Translations under genes and position numbers: made by a program | The notes under the pieces: generated by a model | Databases searched by the model: none | Told to the model about the DNA's origin: nothing | The model's input: the letters and a program-made list of their open reading frames with translations, nothing else | Part shown: positions 49,477-58,099 of the stretch, piece by piece | Position numbering within the stretch: position 1 is the first letter of the stretch | How the letters are laid out: the number at the start of each line of letters is the position of its first letter | Assembly: GCF_003387475.1 (NCBI RefSeq) | Contig: NZ_QUNO01000001.1 | Coordinates: forward strand, 434,001 to 498,000 | Source of the DNA: Kutzneria buriramensis | GTDB taxonomy: Bacteria > Actinomycetota > Actinomycetes > Mycobacteriales > Pseudonocardiaceae | Length of the DNA: 64,000 nucleotides | Direction: 5' to 3'

Positions 49477-51744
49477 CTACTCCCCGCCGTTCTCGTCACG
49501 CTCGGTGAGCGCGTCGCGGACGTCGGTCAGCCGCACGGTCATCACTCCGCCGTGCGCCTTGTACGGCTCGACCCCGACGATGCCCAACGCGTCGGACAGC
49601 TCCTTCGCGGTCATGCCCTCGTAGGCGTCCGGGCACAGCTCGGCCAGCCGCTGACGGATGACCTCGGTGCGCACGCGGGTCTCTTCCTTCATCGCCTCGT
49701 CCACATCGGCCAGCAGGTCCCGCGCGGGCGCGGCCGGCTCGGTGCTGCCCGAGGTGTGCCGCCGGCCGCGCAGCTGCTTGGCGCGGTCGGCGATCTCGGT
49801 CGCGCCGTCGCCGTCGATGAAGTGCGTGCGGATGGTGATCGAGGACTGCCCCGCAGGCAGCGGGACACCGTCCCCGGCGACCACGAGCGTGCCCTTGTCC
49901 AGGCCCTGGCGCAGCTTGTGCGGTGCCGCGCCACCGTTGATGGCCTTGTCGCCCAACGCCATCCGCGCTTCAGCCTCGGTGCCCACGACCAGCGACGCGC
50001 GGATGTGCGCGCCTTCGCGGACCAGCTTGGGCAGGTTCTGATCGGTCGGGTTCTGCGTGCCCTGCCACAGGATCACGTTCACCGCGCGCCCCTGGTTGTG
50101 CAGCTTGCGCGCGGCCATGAAGTACCGCGAGGTGTTCTTCGACCCGCCGTAAGGGCGCTTGTCCTCGCCGATGGCCGGGCACATGAACGCCTGCTGCGCC
50201 TCGTCGACGACCAGCACGATCGGGTGGAAGCCCGCGGCGGAGCGGGCAAGGTCGCGGGTGACGCCGTTCTTGTGGGTCTCCGGGTCGACCGCTTCCAGCC
50301 GACGTTCCATCTCGGCCACGCCCCACTCCAGCATGAGCGTGGCCAGGATGACGTGCTCATCGGTTGGCCCCTCGATCAGGGTCGTGGCCAACTCGTCGAA
50401 CATGTGCCAGTCGCCGATGCCCTTGAGGTCGGCGATGTGGAACTCCACGGTCCGGTCGAGGGCCAGCCACAGAGCCAGCGCCCGCAACGCGGCCGTCTTG
50501 CCCTGGTTGGACAGACCCGTGCAGAGCAAGTGCCGCTGCAACAACGAGATCGCGGCTGCCTCGCCCCGCAGGTCCTCACCCCAGGGCGCCCGCCCGGTGT
50601 ACATGTCGGCGGTCATCGACTCGTCGATCACCAGCGGGGACGGGCCGATCGGCTCGTCCAACGCGCCCGAGTCGGCGATCCACAGCCGCACCGTGCGCGC
50701 GGCCTGCGGCTTGGTCATGAACAGTTCGTGCTCATGCCGGTTGAGGTTCTCCGCCAGCTTCGCGCGCCGCGCCAGCACCTCATCGGTGGCGACACCGGAC
50801 GGGAGGGTGACGTCCACTTCGACGCCCCGCCCGGCGATGACGATCGGACCGAGCAGCGACGCGCCCGCGTCGCCCATGTCCTTGATGGCCTTGCGCAGCT
50901 CGGCGATGCCCAGGTCCCGCAACGCGGTGACCACAATGGACGGGGTGATCGGCACACCGACGTCGCTGCCGGTGTTCTGCTTGGCCAGCCACTTCGGGGC
51001 GATCTCGGCCTTGCGCCCGATGTTCCACAGCAGCCCCACACCCACGCACGGCGCGGCGATCAGCACCGGCATGGCCAGCACCGATACCAGCCACGCCGTG
51101 AACCGCACGGCCTGAATCGCGGCGGTGATCGGACCGAGAACCGCGGCTATGTCCCCCTCAGCGATCGCGAGCACGATGCCCAGCGCGAACAGGAATACCG
51201 TCAGCGACAAGGTGCTGATCACGGTCGCCTTGACCACGACGGCGGGGGCCTGGAGCATCGCCATCCGCCTGCGGTGCCGGCGTTCACGGGCCAGCTCGGC
51301 CCGCTGCTCCCACTCGGCCACCCGTTCCAGGTCTCCGGCAGCCTCGGCCGCGCGCATCATCCGTTCGTAGCGGGAGTTGGTTTTGGCCTCCCACACCCGC
51401 ACAGCGACCCGGGACGCTCCGACGGGGACGTAGAGGAACAGACTGCGGGCAACTGCCTTGCCGGCTCTGCGGGTCCGGTCGTGGGTGGCGACCACCCGCA
51501 CGACTCGGACCACCTGGCCCGGTGCGCGCCGGGCGACCTGCTGTGCCGCCATCCGTAGGTCCACGGCGGCGGACTCGGACGGCGTGACAATCTCGCTGTC
51601 GTAGATCTTCGGGGCCAGCGCCTTGCCCGGGTCTGTGGCATCGCTGACCTGCGGCCGCAGCACGCGAACGTTGTCCGGCCTGGCGTCCTGGATCGAGGTG
51701 TTGTCGTCCGGGCTTGGGGACCCGGTCACGGTGGTGGTGCTCAT
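49477..51744 (-). CDS. traB: TraB-type FtsK/SpoIIIE DNA translocase
   Basis: Conjugative DNA pump of 755 residues. Two transmembrane segments lie at about 171-197 and 214-240. Walker A is TGLSNQGKT (409-417), Walker B IVLVVDEAQ (509-517), with the FtsK-like ADLKGIGDW between them. The C-terminal ~80 residues (AELCPDAYEGMTAKELSDAL, GVEPYKAHGGVMTVRLTDVR) form a winged helix like the domain that recognises clt repeats in Streptomyces TraB. AICEs move double-stranded DNA between hyphae with this single protein. It is 12 bp after the Spd-like gene. Confidence 0.9.
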   Translation of the reverse strand: MSTTTVTGSPSPDDNTSIQDARPDNVRVLRPQVSDATDPGKALAPKIYDSEIVTPSESAAVDLRMAAQQVARRAPGQVVRVVRVVATHDRTRRAGKAVARSLFLYVPVGASRVAVRVWEAKTNSRYERMMRAAEAAGDLERVAEWEQRAELARERRHRRRMAMLQAPAVVVKATVISTLSLTVFLFALGIVLAIAEGDIAAVLGPITAAIQAVRFTAWLVSVLAMPVLIAAPCVGVGLLWNIGRKAEIAPKWLAKQNTGSDVGVPITPSIVVTALRDLGIAELRKAIKDMGDAGASLLGPIVIAGRGVEVDVTLPSGVATDEVLARRAKLAENLNRHEHELFMTKPQAARTVRLWIADSGALDEPIGPSPLVIDESMTADMYTGRAPWGEDLRGEAAAISLLQRHLLCTGLSNQGKTAALRALALWLALDRTVEFHIADLKGIGDWHMFDELATTLIEGPTDEHVILATLMLEWGVAEMERRLEAVDPETHKNGVTRDLARSAAGFHPIVLVVDEAQQAFMCPAIGEDKRPYGGSKNTSRYFMAARKLHNQGRAVNVILWQGTQNPTDQNLPKLVREGAHIRASLVVGTEAEARMALGDKAINGGAAPHKLRQGLDKGTLVVAGDGVPLPAGQSSITIRTHFIDGDGATEIADRAKQLRGRRHTSGSTEPAAPARDLLADVDEAMKEETRVRTEVIRQRLAELCPDAYEGMTAKELSDALGIVGVEPYKAHGGVMTVRLTDVRDALTERDENGGE

Positions 51745-51756
51745 CGCGGGGGTTCC

Positions 51757-52608
51757 TTACTGCTCGGTGCTGTGTTGCAGGTGGGCCAGCGCCGCGCCGA
51801 AACCGAGCACGACAACCGGCAGGCAGGCGACGAACGTGGTGATTGGCCACGGGGCGTGGGTGACCCCGCCGGCGGACATCAGGTGGTAGGCGACCTGTCC
51901 GAGGCCACCCAGGACCAGCGACCCGATTGCGGACGTGCGGGCGAACCGCTGCGCCCGGCGACTGCCGACCCGCGCGAGCCAGACCCGCATGGCATAGGCG
52001 GCGTAGGTCTCAACGCCGATGGGCAGGGTGATCGCGGAGTTGAGCGTCAAGCCGTCGGCGATGCCGGGCAGCGGGTGGACCAGGCCGAACCCGGTCATCT
52101 CGCCGAGTCCGACCCACCCGGACCAGATGGCCACGAACGCGCCGACCGCGAGCAGCAGCAGCGGCCAGCGCCGCACCTTGTGGGCGGGCTCGGCCGGCGG
52201 AACGGTCGGCGGCGTGCCCGGGTCTGCGTCGGTGCTGACCTGCGGCGTCACCTCGGTCGGGTTGTCGGCCGGCGACTCCTCCAGTTGCCGGTCGATGTCC
52301 GGGTCCGCGCTGGTCTCGCTGGCGGGCTCGGCCGGCTCGTCGTCGGTGTCCGGCTCGCTGCCGGCGTCGGTGCCGGTCGGGTCGGGCACCAGGTGCAACG
52401 GCCGCTCCGGCGGGGTCGCCGGCTCAGTTGGGGCGGTCGGGTCGAACCCGGTCTCGGCCAGCGCGGCCAGCACCGTGTTGGCCTTGTCCGCGCCGATCCG
52501 GAACCGCTGCTTGATCTTGTTGCGGGACGGGAGCTGTCCCAGCTCAGTGGCCCAATCGCGGACGGCGGGCACCAACTCGTCAACCGGGCGCGGGAATGCG
52601 CTACTCAT
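51757..52608 (-). CDS. Spd-like transfer-associated membrane protein
   Basis: A 283-residue protein. Residues 1-55 look like a small helical DNA-binding-type domain ([20 protein letters not shown]); 60-150 are an acidic Pro/Glu/Asp linker; the rest has four transmembrane helices (from [20 protein letters not shown]). This form precedes traB in many AICEs and plasmids, where spd genes affect plasmid spread within the mycelium. GAGGAGG lies nine bases before ATG 52608. The Spd name is by position and topology only. Confidence 0.7.
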   Translation of the reverse strand: MSSAFPRPVDELVPAVRDWATELGQLPSRNKIKQRFRIGADKANTVLAALAETGFDPTAPTEPATPPERPLHLVPDPTGTDAGSEPDTDDEPAEPASETSADPDIDRQLEESPADNPTEVTPQVSTDADPGTPPTVPPAEPAHKVRRWPLLLLAVGAFVAIWSGWVGLGEMTGFGLVHPLPGIADGLTLNSAITLPIGVETYAAYAMRVWLARVGSRRAQRFARTSAIGSLVLGGLGQVAYHLMSAGGVTHAPWPITTFVACLPVVVLGFGAALAHLQHSTEQ

Positions 52609-52772
52609 CGGGTCCGCCTCCTCGCGGTCGTGGTGTGGCAGCGAGCCTGATAGGTGCCGCAATGGACACGCTCATTGCCGGTGGCCGTCGACACGACCAC
52701 CGTCGGCGCACCACATCCGGCACAGTCCCGCTTGCTGCCGTCCGGGTTCGGGATGCCTGTGATGCCGCTCAT
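52605..52772 (-). CDS. Small Cys-containing zinc-ribbon-like protein
   Basis: A 55-residue protein with RDCAGCGAPTVVV and a later Cys pair (VHC, ARC), so one zinc site is plausible. GGAAGGAGG seven bases upstream of ATG 52772 is a strong ribosome-binding site. It overlaps the genes on both sides by 4 bp in ATGA junctions. Function unknown. Confidence 0.65.
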   Translation of the reverse strand: MSGITGIPNPDGSKRDCAGCGAPTVVVSTATGNERVHCGTYQARCHTTTARRRTR

Positions 52773-53098
52773 CGCCGTGCCTCCTTCCGGCCATTGCGGA
52801 CGGTCGCGGGGCCGGAGGTCAGCCGGGCGATTGACGCTCCGGCGAACAGCGCGGGCACTGCCAGTACAGCCAGCAGTAGGCGCGGACTCGGGTCGTGAGC
52901 AGCCACCGCCCACTGCACGCCGACGACGACCGCGCCGACCAGCAACGTCCGTAGCGGCGATCCGGCAGACCGAGCGATGACGATCGGTCGTGTGGCGGCG
53001 GTGCGGGCACGACGCCAGGCCAGCCGGGCGCCCATTCCCACCACAAGCAGGGCCACGCCGACCGCGAGCACGATCAACAAGTTGGTGTTCGCGGTCAT
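52769..53098 (-). CDS. Small membrane protein of the transfer operon
   Basis: 109 residues with three hydrophobic helices (about 6-28, 47-68, 72-95) and basic loops. It has no recognised domain. Start TGATG-couples to the upstream gene and its end overlaps the next by 4 bp. Probably a Spd-type accessory of mycelial spread. Confidence 0.65.
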   Translation of the reverse strand: MTANTNLLIVLAVGVALLVVGMGARLAWRRARTAATRPIVIARSAGSPLRTLLVGAVVVGVQWAVAAHDPSPRLLLAVLAVPALFAGASIARLTSGPATVRNGRKEARR

Positions 53099-53355
53099 CA
53101 GGCACCTCCGGAGGCGGCGTTGTAGGCGTGGGTGGTCGTGCCGTAGTAGGTCGGCCCCGGTCGTGGCTGCCGGGTGCCGGAGGCACGTGCGGCGTGTCGG
53201 GCAGCGTCACCGGCCTCCGCGAACCTGTCGCCCAGTTCGGCGGCCAGTGCGGCGCTCGTGGTCAAGATCCGCATGAACAGCGTGAGGATCGTCAGCAGCG
53301 CGTATGCGATCACTGCGGTCGTGGTCAGGTTGGCGAGGGATGCTCGGGTGTTCAC
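53098..53355 (-). CDS. Small single-TM protein
   Basis: 85 residues from GTG 53355: one helix at about 10-32 (TTTAVIAYALLTILTLFMRI), then a polar tail ending YYGTTTHAYNAASGGA. It overlaps its neighbours by 1 and 4 bp. No family recognised. Confidence 0.6.
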   Translation of the reverse strand: MNTRASLANLTTTAVIAYALLTILTLFMRILTTSAALAAELGDRFAEAGDAARHAARASGTRQPRPGPTYYGTTTHAYNAASGGA

Positions 53356-53615
53356 GCGGCGGCTCCCAGCTGCACGACGCCGTAGTTGCCGGTGGCGTTG
53401 AAGCAGGTCTCGGCCGGCTCGGCGCTGCCGGGCAGCGGGTACCTGCGGGATCCGACGCACTGCGGCCGGTTCTGGCCGTAGCCGGGCACCGGGTGCTCAG
53501 GCAGGCGGCCGGTCGTGGTCAGCGTGTAGTGCTCGGTCAGGCAGGTGGGGCAGGTGCCCCATAGCAACGCGTCGGACCGGATGGCCGTCGTGGGCATAGT
53601 GAGGATGCGAGACAC
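53352..53615 (-). CDS. Small zinc-ribbon-like protein
   Basis: 87 residues from ATG 53615 (or ATG 53597). CPTCLTEHY and two later Cys (PQC, ETC) could bind zinc. Co-translated with the small TM protein after it through a 4-bp overlap. Function unknown. Confidence 0.6.
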   Translation of the reverse strand: MSRILTMPTTAIRSDALLWGTCPTCLTEHYTLTTTGRLPEHPVPGYGQNRPQCVGSRRYPLPGSAEPAETCFNATGNYGVVQLGAAA

Positions 53616-53631
53616 TGTGTGTCCCTTCTGG

Positions 53632-54024
53632 TCAGTGATCAGTAGGGGTGTGATCCCGGTCCGGCAGTCGCTTCTTGGCCGGAGGGCTGTCGGGCCGGGG
53701 CGGTTCCTGGGGTGTTGAGCGAAATCTGGGCGGATGCTGGCCAGTCCTGGCCAGTGGCGTCACGTCCTCTGGTGTCGGGACGTTGTCGCTGGTTGTGTGG
53801 CGCGTGGACCCGGGCACACCGCATGTCTGGGTCTGGGGGTGGGCTCCGGTCTGGTAGCCGAGGACGCGTCGGCCGGAACCCGCCTTGAGTGGTGTGACTG
53901 GTTGGGTGATTCCGGCCTGGGGCGGGCGCCCCCCATCGCCTGCCCGGGTTTTGGGTGGGTGCTGGTTCGAGTGACCTTGGGGATCATCGAGCCGGTACCC
54001 ACCTGGGGGCGTCGGATGTGCCAT
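53632..54024 (-). CDS. Pro/Thr/His-rich hypothetical protein
   Basis: A 130-codon frame of polar low-complexity composition without any domain or membrane segment. Its ATG shares one base with the stop of the preceding gene (TGATG), which favours translation; codon third positions are less GC-biased than those of neighbours, which speaks against. It may be a spacer holding a regulatory or clt site. Confidence 0.35.
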   Translation of the reverse strand: MAHPTPPGGYRLDDPQGHSNQHPPKTRAGDGGRPPQAGITQPVTPLKAGSGRRVLGYQTGAHPQTQTCGVPGSTRHTTSDNVPTPEDVTPLARTGQHPPRFRSTPQEPPRPDSPPAKKRLPDRDHTPTDH

Positions 54025-54488
54025 CAGAACGGCACCATCGCGGTGACCAGTGCGACGGCGAGCACCACCAGGCCGAGCACGAGCAGGTTGACCGCGCGAC
54101 GGATGCGGATGAACTTGCGGCAGGCGATCTGCGCCAGGCTCCGCACGTCGTACACGACGTCAACGGGGTGCGCCGTCTTGTAGTACTTCAGCAGCTCGTA
54201 CGGCTCGCTGGTCAGCGAGTGCAGCCAACTGCCCGGGGCAGCGCCGTTCAGGTTGGGGCGGAGAGCCGCGAGCAGCAGAAGCACGCTCAGCCCGATCGGC
54301 AGAGCCGACGTCCACAGGGCAACCGTCGCGACCGGCGGCAGGCTCCGCCCGGTCAGGGCGATGATGCCGGCCAGGGCAGCACCGACCAGAGACAACAGCG
54401 TTGTGGCCTTGCTGTCCGCGCGTCGCAGTTCATCGCGGACCTGGTCGCGGGCGGCCAGCAAGCCAGTGGGGATCGTGGGCTCGGTCAT
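54024..54488 (-). CDS. Pycsar-effector-like two-TM protein (DUF5706-like)
   Basis: 154 residues. Residues 8-30 (LLAARDQVRDELRRADSKAT) match the conserved helix of the Pycsar TM effector family, followed by a helix pair (TLLSLVGAALAGIIALTG; VALWTSALPIGLSVLLLLAA), a cytoplasmic segment with YELLKYYKTAHPVDVVYDV, and a last helix near the C-terminus. In phage defence, PycTM opens or disrupts the membrane on cCMP or cUMP. In actinobacterial mobile elements such proteins occur without a known cyclase. It sits in the transfer operon with 1-bp overlaps. Confidence 0.65.
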   Translation of the reverse strand: MTEPTIPTGLLAARDQVRDELRRADSKATTLLSLVGAALAGIIALTGRSLPPVATVALWTSALPIGLSVLLLLAALRPNLNGAAPGSWLHSLTSEPYELLKYYKTAHPVDVVYDVRSLAQIACRKFIRIRRAVNLLVLGLVVLAVALVTAMVPF

Positions 54489-54811
54489 TACGCGGCCTCG
54501 TTCCCGGCCTGCGTGGTCGTGGTGGTCGTCAGGTCGCTGTGGACGCTCAGCACGCGCACGGCGTTGCCGAGGGTGCGCTGCGCGATACGGCGGTCCCGGC
54601 GGGCGCGGGCGGAGCCGTCGAGCAGGGACGTCGTGGGTTCAGGGCGCGGCTCACGCAGCTGCGCGAACTCGCTGGAAAGCTTCGGGTGGCTGATCAGGTA
54701 GTGGTACTCGGCGTCCAGCGTGGTCAAGGTGCCGGACGCGTCGATCGCGGCGATGTCGTCGGCGGTCGGCTCGGTGATGTCGTCGATGCCGGGGAAGTCG
54801 TTGACGTGCAT
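54488..54811 (-). CDS. First gene of the transfer operon, hypothetical
   Basis: 107 residues: an acidic start (DFPGIDDITEPTADDIAAID) resembling small AICE proteins of the DUF6284 kind, then a basic C-terminal half (ARARRDRRIAQRTLGNAVRV). ATG 54811 is favoured; GGGAG lies about 11 bases upstream. Its TAA overlaps the next ATG. The structured element at 54853-54937 is in its leader. Confidence 0.55.
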   Translation of the reverse strand: MHVNDFPGIDDITEPTADDIAAIDASGTLTTLDAEYHYLISHPKLSSEFAQLREPRPEPTTSLLDGSARARRDRRIAQRTLGNAVRVLSVHSDLTTTTTTQAGNEAA

Positions 54812-54852
54812 GGGGTTGGTGCTCCCTGTGTCGAAGTGGATGGGCACCGGGC

Positions 54853-54937
54853 GGTGCCGTTGGTTCCCGAACCTCCGCCGTCCCGCCGAACCGGCGGGCC
54901 ACCCGCGCAAGCGGGTGTGGTGCGGAGGAACGGCACC
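54853..54937. other. 85-nt multi-helix structured element
   Basis: Nested inverted repeats: outer helix GGTGCCGTT (54853-54861) / AACGGCACC (54929-54937); inner helix CCTCCGC (54872-54878) / GCGGAGG (54922-54928); inside it two hairpins, CCCGCCG-AAC-CGGCGGG (54882-54898) and CACCCGC-GCAA-GCGGGTG (54900-54917). A further GGTT-CCCG-AACC hairpin (54862-54873) can form in the left bulge. All pairs are Watson-Crick. It lies 42 bp upstream of the transfer operon start. RNA leader, antisense RNA or DNA cruciform (replication or transfer site) are possible. Confidence 0.6.
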
Positions 54938-55589
54938 CGACGGGGTGCGTCTGGTGTTGGGGTGCTCTCCGGTGCCGTCGTATCGGTCCACCGGAGAGCC
55001 AGCCGCAATCGCGGCTGAGAGCGGTCGGCCCCCTCGTCCCTTAAGGCAGGGCTGGTAGGCGGGCCGCTCGAACGCTGTGGAGGAGTCAAAGAACGACTGC
55101 GATACGTCCACGGCGGATAGGTGCATGGGTTGAGGTGTCGCGGCGGTTTCCCGTCCGGACCATGCACACGCAGCGAGTTGGGCAACCGTCTCCACATCGA
55201 CGCACACAGCCGAAAGCCCTTGTGCGGCAGGAAAGGCTTAAGCACCTTGCAGGATCGGCCCGAACGTGTCGGGTGATGTCCCTCCGGTTTGGACGGACCT
55301 AGCGCCCACGTCGGTCGTGGTCGCCGTGCGGTCTGCCCCCGTTGTCAGCCCCTATGCCCAGTCGCTGAATCCAGGAACGTATGCAGTTCTCAAAGAACGA
55401 CCGGGCGGTGGACCTCCTCCGGGGAGGTGATCCGGTTCACTCCGGTTCAACGCGAGTCAGAACGTAACAAGTCGAGCCAACTCGAGTCAACAGGTGTTGT
55501 GAAACTCGTCGCATCCGCCCAGGTAAATGGCCATGTACCGGGTTTGGGGTAGTCCAGCCAGGCGGGTCACTGGTACGGTGTGAGTCACG
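54938..55589. promoter_or_regulatory. Divergent control region between transfer operon and cargo
   Basis: No convincing gene. It contains two copies of TCAAAGAACGAC (near 55087 and 55390), a group of CGAGTCA/ACTCGAGT motifs at about 55450-55495, and a TACGGT hexamer at 55574-55579 that could be a -10 for the GntR-kinase gene. These are plausible operators for element-encoded regulators. Confidence 0.4.
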
Positions 55590-55619
55590 TTGGCTCGTCA
55601 GAGGGAGGCGTTGACTCAG

Positions 55620-56459
55620 ATGGACTCGGACCTCGGGAACGTCCCAAGTTCGGGCAAGGCGACATCACAAGCCCTGGCGCACCACCTGCGCACGGAGATC
55701 GAAGCTGGCCGGCTCGCCCATCGCGCGCCCCTGCCGACGTCGAAGCAGCTCGCCAAGCAGTACGACACGTCGCCGGCGACGGTCAGCCGGGCGATGGACA
55801 TCCTCGCGGCGGAAGGGCTGATCATCGGCAAGCCGCGTGCGGGTCGCATCGTCAACTACCCGCCGCCTGAGGAGCGAAGTGCGCCGAGCAGGCCAAAAGT
55901 GCTGCTCATCGGTGGTTATGCGGGGAGTGGCAAGACCGAGCTCGGCCGGATCCTCGCCCGGCTCACGCACTGGCCGATGCTCGACAAGGACACGACCACG
56001 CGCGCGGTCGTCGAGCAGGCATTGGAGCTGCTCGGCCACTCGCCGCATGATCGTGAGTCGGACCTGTACCGCACCTCCATCCGGCCAGCCGAGTACGAAG
56101 CGCTCATCGCCGGCATGATGGAGAACGTCGAATGTGGCACCTCTGCCATCGTCACCGCGCCGTTCGCCCTCGAACTGGCGGACAAGACGTGGTGCGACCG
56201 GACGGCCGCGAACCTCGCGCGCCTAGGCGCTGACCTGCACGTCATCTGGGTTCGGACCGACGCCGAGTCGATGCGCCGGTACATCCGTCACCGTGGCGCG
56301 GCGCGCGACGCCGCCAAGCTCGCGGACTGGGATGCCTGGGTGGCGGGCCTCAACCTGGCGTTCGAGCCGGCGATCGAGCACACCGTTATCAACAACTCGT
56401 CTGACGCTCGGCCATTGCAGGAACAGGCTGAGCAGCTGCTCGCTACCGTGACGGCGTGA
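55620..56459 (+). CDS. GntR-type wHTH fused to P-loop kinase (AAA_33-like)
   Basis: 279 residues. The N-terminal ~70 form a GntR winged helix (SQALAHHLRTEIEAGRLAHR, SKQLAKQYDTSPATVSRAMD, AAEGLIIGKPRAGRIV). The rest is a kinase: Walker A GGYAGSGKTELGR, then LDKDTTTR, TAPFALELADKTW and an IWVRTDAESMRRYIRHRG lid. It resembles Zeta-toxin or small-molecule kinases. ATG 55620 has GGGAGG 11 bases upstream; TTG 55590 would be a leaderless option. It may sense and phosphorylate one ligand. The stop overlaps the dehydrogenase GTG by 4 bp. Confidence 0.78.
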   Translation: MDSDLGNVPSSGKATSQALAHHLRTEIEAGRLAHRAPLPTSKQLAKQYDTSPATVSRAMDILAAEGLIIGKPRAGRIVNYPPPEERSAPSRPKVLLIGGYAGSGKTELGRILARLTHWPMLDKDTTTRAVVEQALELLGHSPHDRESDLYRTSIRPAEYEALIAGMMENVECGTSAIVTAPFALELADKTWCDRTAANLARLGADLHVIWVRTDAESMRRYIRHRGAARDAAKLADWDAWVAGLNLAFEPAIEHTVINNSSDARPLQEQAEQLLATVTA

Positions 56460-57397
56460 GCATCCTGTTGCGTGTGCTGGTCAGCAACGAGGCAGAGGAC
56501 CAGGTCGGCGTCAGCCTGCTCGACCAGGTGTCTGGCGTCGAAGTCATCACCTACGACCCGACCGCTACCAGACTGTCTGACCAGCAGCGCACCGCCGATG
56601 TCTTTCTGCCGCCTTACCGGGGCAGCGAGCGCCCGATCCCGCTGGTCAAGCAGTTGCCGAACCTTCGCCTCGTGCAGCTGCTCAGCGCTGGCATCGACGA
56701 GTGGAGTCCGCACGTCCCGCACAGCGTGATGCTGGCGAACGCTCGCGGCGCCCATGCCGGCCCGGTCAGCGAGTGGATTCTCTCCGCGATCTTGACCACG
56801 TACCGCCGCTGGCCTGCGCTTATTCGCTACCAGGACCAGCACACCTGGGCTCACCGGCGACCAGGCACCGACTTCGAGACGTTGAGCGGCAAGCGCGTGC
56901 TCGTGCTCGGGGCCGGCGCAATCGGAACCGCGGTGACTCGCTTGCTGCCGCCGTTCGGCGCGACCGCCACCCTGGTTGGCCGGACCGCCCGTGACAGCGT
57001 GCGTGGAGTCGATGAACTCCCCGAGATGGTCAGCGAGCACGACGTCGTGGTCGTCATCTGCCCACTCACTCCCGACACCGAGGGCCTGATCGACGCCAAG
57101 ATCCTGGCCGCGATGCCGGACGGCGCACTACTCGTCAACGCCGGCCGGGGCCGCATCGTCGACACCGACGCCTTGGTGGCCGAGCTGGCCGCGCAGCGCC
57201 TGCGCGCCGCGCTCGACGTCACCGATCCTGAGCCTCTGCCGGCGGACCACCCACTGTGGAGCTGCTCAGGCCTCATCGTCAGCCCGCACTCAGCGCGGAC
57301 CGTGCCAGGCACCAACCGACTCTGCTACGAGGTCGCAGCCGAACAGGTCGCCGCGCTGGCACGGGGAGAGACCCCGTCGAACGTCGCGGCTCGCTAA
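56456..57397 (+). CDS. D-2-hydroxyacid dehydrogenase family protein
   Basis: NAD(P)-dependent oxidoreductase, 313 residues. The Rossmann motif is VLVLGAGAIGTAVTRLL; catalytic Arg lies in VNAGRGRIVD, Glu in DVTDPEPLPADHPLW and His in VSPHSARTV, so the active site is complete. Members reduce 2-ketoacids or oxidise D-2-hydroxyacids, including 3-phosphoglycerate. Translational coupling with the GntR-kinase suggests both act on one metabolite, the kinase product or substrate. The compound is unknown. Confidence 0.85.
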   Translation: MSILLRVLVSNEAEDQVGVSLLDQVSGVEVITYDPTATRLSDQQRTADVFLPPYRGSERPIPLVKQLPNLRLVQLLSAGIDEWSPHVPHSVMLANARGAHAGPVSEWILSAILTTYRRWPALIRYQDQHTWAHRRPGTDFETLSGKRVLVLGAGAIGTAVTRLLPPFGATATLVGRTARDSVRGVDELPEMVSEHDVVVVICPLTPDTEGLIDAKILAAMPDGALLVNAGRGRIVDTDALVAELAAQRLRAALDVTDPEPLPADHPLWSCSGLIVSPHSARTVPGTNRLCYEVAAEQVAALARGETPSNVAAR

Positions 57398-57408
57398 CGC
57401 GGCCGTCC

Positions 57409-57621
57409 TCACGGTTCCAAGCGCGGGATGCACGTGTGCACGGCGATCATGTCGCACACAGCCTGGTACATCTGCCGACCGTCCCGAGCCTCGACGTCCT
57501 TCAGGTAGTCGTTCGCACCGGACACGTCCCCGACGGTCAGGAACCCAAGGCAGAAGTGGAAGTGCGTCAGCGTTCGGTTGGCCCGCTCCTGCTGCTCGGT
57601 CTCCTGCTGGCTCGCAGTCAT
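57409..57621 (-). CDS. Small hypothetical protein
   Basis: 70 residues, helical, with HFHFCLGFLTVGDVSGANDY and two other Cys near the end (AVCDMIAVHTCIP). Overlaps the upstream gene by an ATGA junction. Transcribed toward the dehydrogenase gene, 11 bp away. No family recognised. Confidence 0.6.
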   Translation of the reverse strand: MTASQQETEQQERANRTLTHFHFCLGFLTVGDVSGANDYLKDVEARDGRQMYQAVCDMIAVHTCIPRLEP

Positions 57622-58022
57622 CGCTGGTCCCTGTCTGAGCCAGTAAGACCGGCGGACACGACGGCCGGGGAGCCCATCGCGTCCGCCGGGGTGTGGAGCC
57701 GGCCGCGCCGACCGAGTGCGCGCGGGGTCGGCACGGCCGGAGTCGAGGTGCGATGCAGGATCCGGTGCAGCCAACAGGGCCGGCGGTGCCGGTGCGGATC
57801 GATCCGCTGCTCCAGGTCCCGCAACGACTCGCGGGCGGCCAGGAACGCTGAACATCGGGCGCAATGCGGGCCGGGCGGAGTCTCCATCGGCGCGAGCATG
57901 ATCACCGCACCGCACACCGCCTCTGGCTCCGGGCGATGCGCGGTGAACTCCTCATCGGTCACGGCGTGGTCGACGCGATCGGTGCTCGTCAACCACGTCG
58001 TGAAGATCTTCTCCCCGGGCAT
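57618..58022 (-). CDS. Hypothetical protein with Cys pair
   Basis: 134 residues from ATG 58022 (GTG 58040 possible). The middle GPHCARCSAFLAARESLRDL looks like a knuckle common in small AICE proteins (HxxR-type TTSTDRVDHAVTDEEF start). The C-terminal third is Arg/Pro-rich. Divergent from the HTH-DUF5919-like gene over 77 bp, so the HTH protein may control it. Confidence 0.6.
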   Translation of the reverse strand: MPGEKIFTTWLTSTDRVDHAVTDEEFTAHRPEPEAVCGAVIMLAPMETPPGPHCARCSAFLAARESLRDLEQRIDPHRHRRPCWLHRILHRTSTPAVPTPRALGRRGRLHTPADAMGSPAVVSAGLTGSDRDQR

Positions 58023-58062
58023 ACCTCGACCTTCGACCACCGAGCGCTACCTATCCCATACC

Positions 58063-58086
58063 GAGATGGGTATCTCACCGCGAGAT
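58063..58086. promoter_or_regulatory. Candidate operator between 58022 and 58100
   Basis: GAGAT GGGT ATCTC (58063-58076), then a third GAGAT at 58082-58086 in direct orientation, just before the HTH gene start. A TAGCCT at 58088-58093 could be its -10. Autoregulation by the HTH protein is likely. Confidence 0.45.
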
Positions 58087-58099
58087 GTAGCCTGGTTGG

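Noticed and set aside
49221-49499. Small minus frame between traB and the DUF2742-like gene
   Set aside because: Arg/Pro-rich, overlaps the traB stop and a hairpin, and has no coding signal.
54024-54488. Complete Pycsar defence operon
   Set aside because: No class III-type pyrimidine cyclase gene adjoins the effector-like gene; only the looser link to the CYTH protein is proposed.
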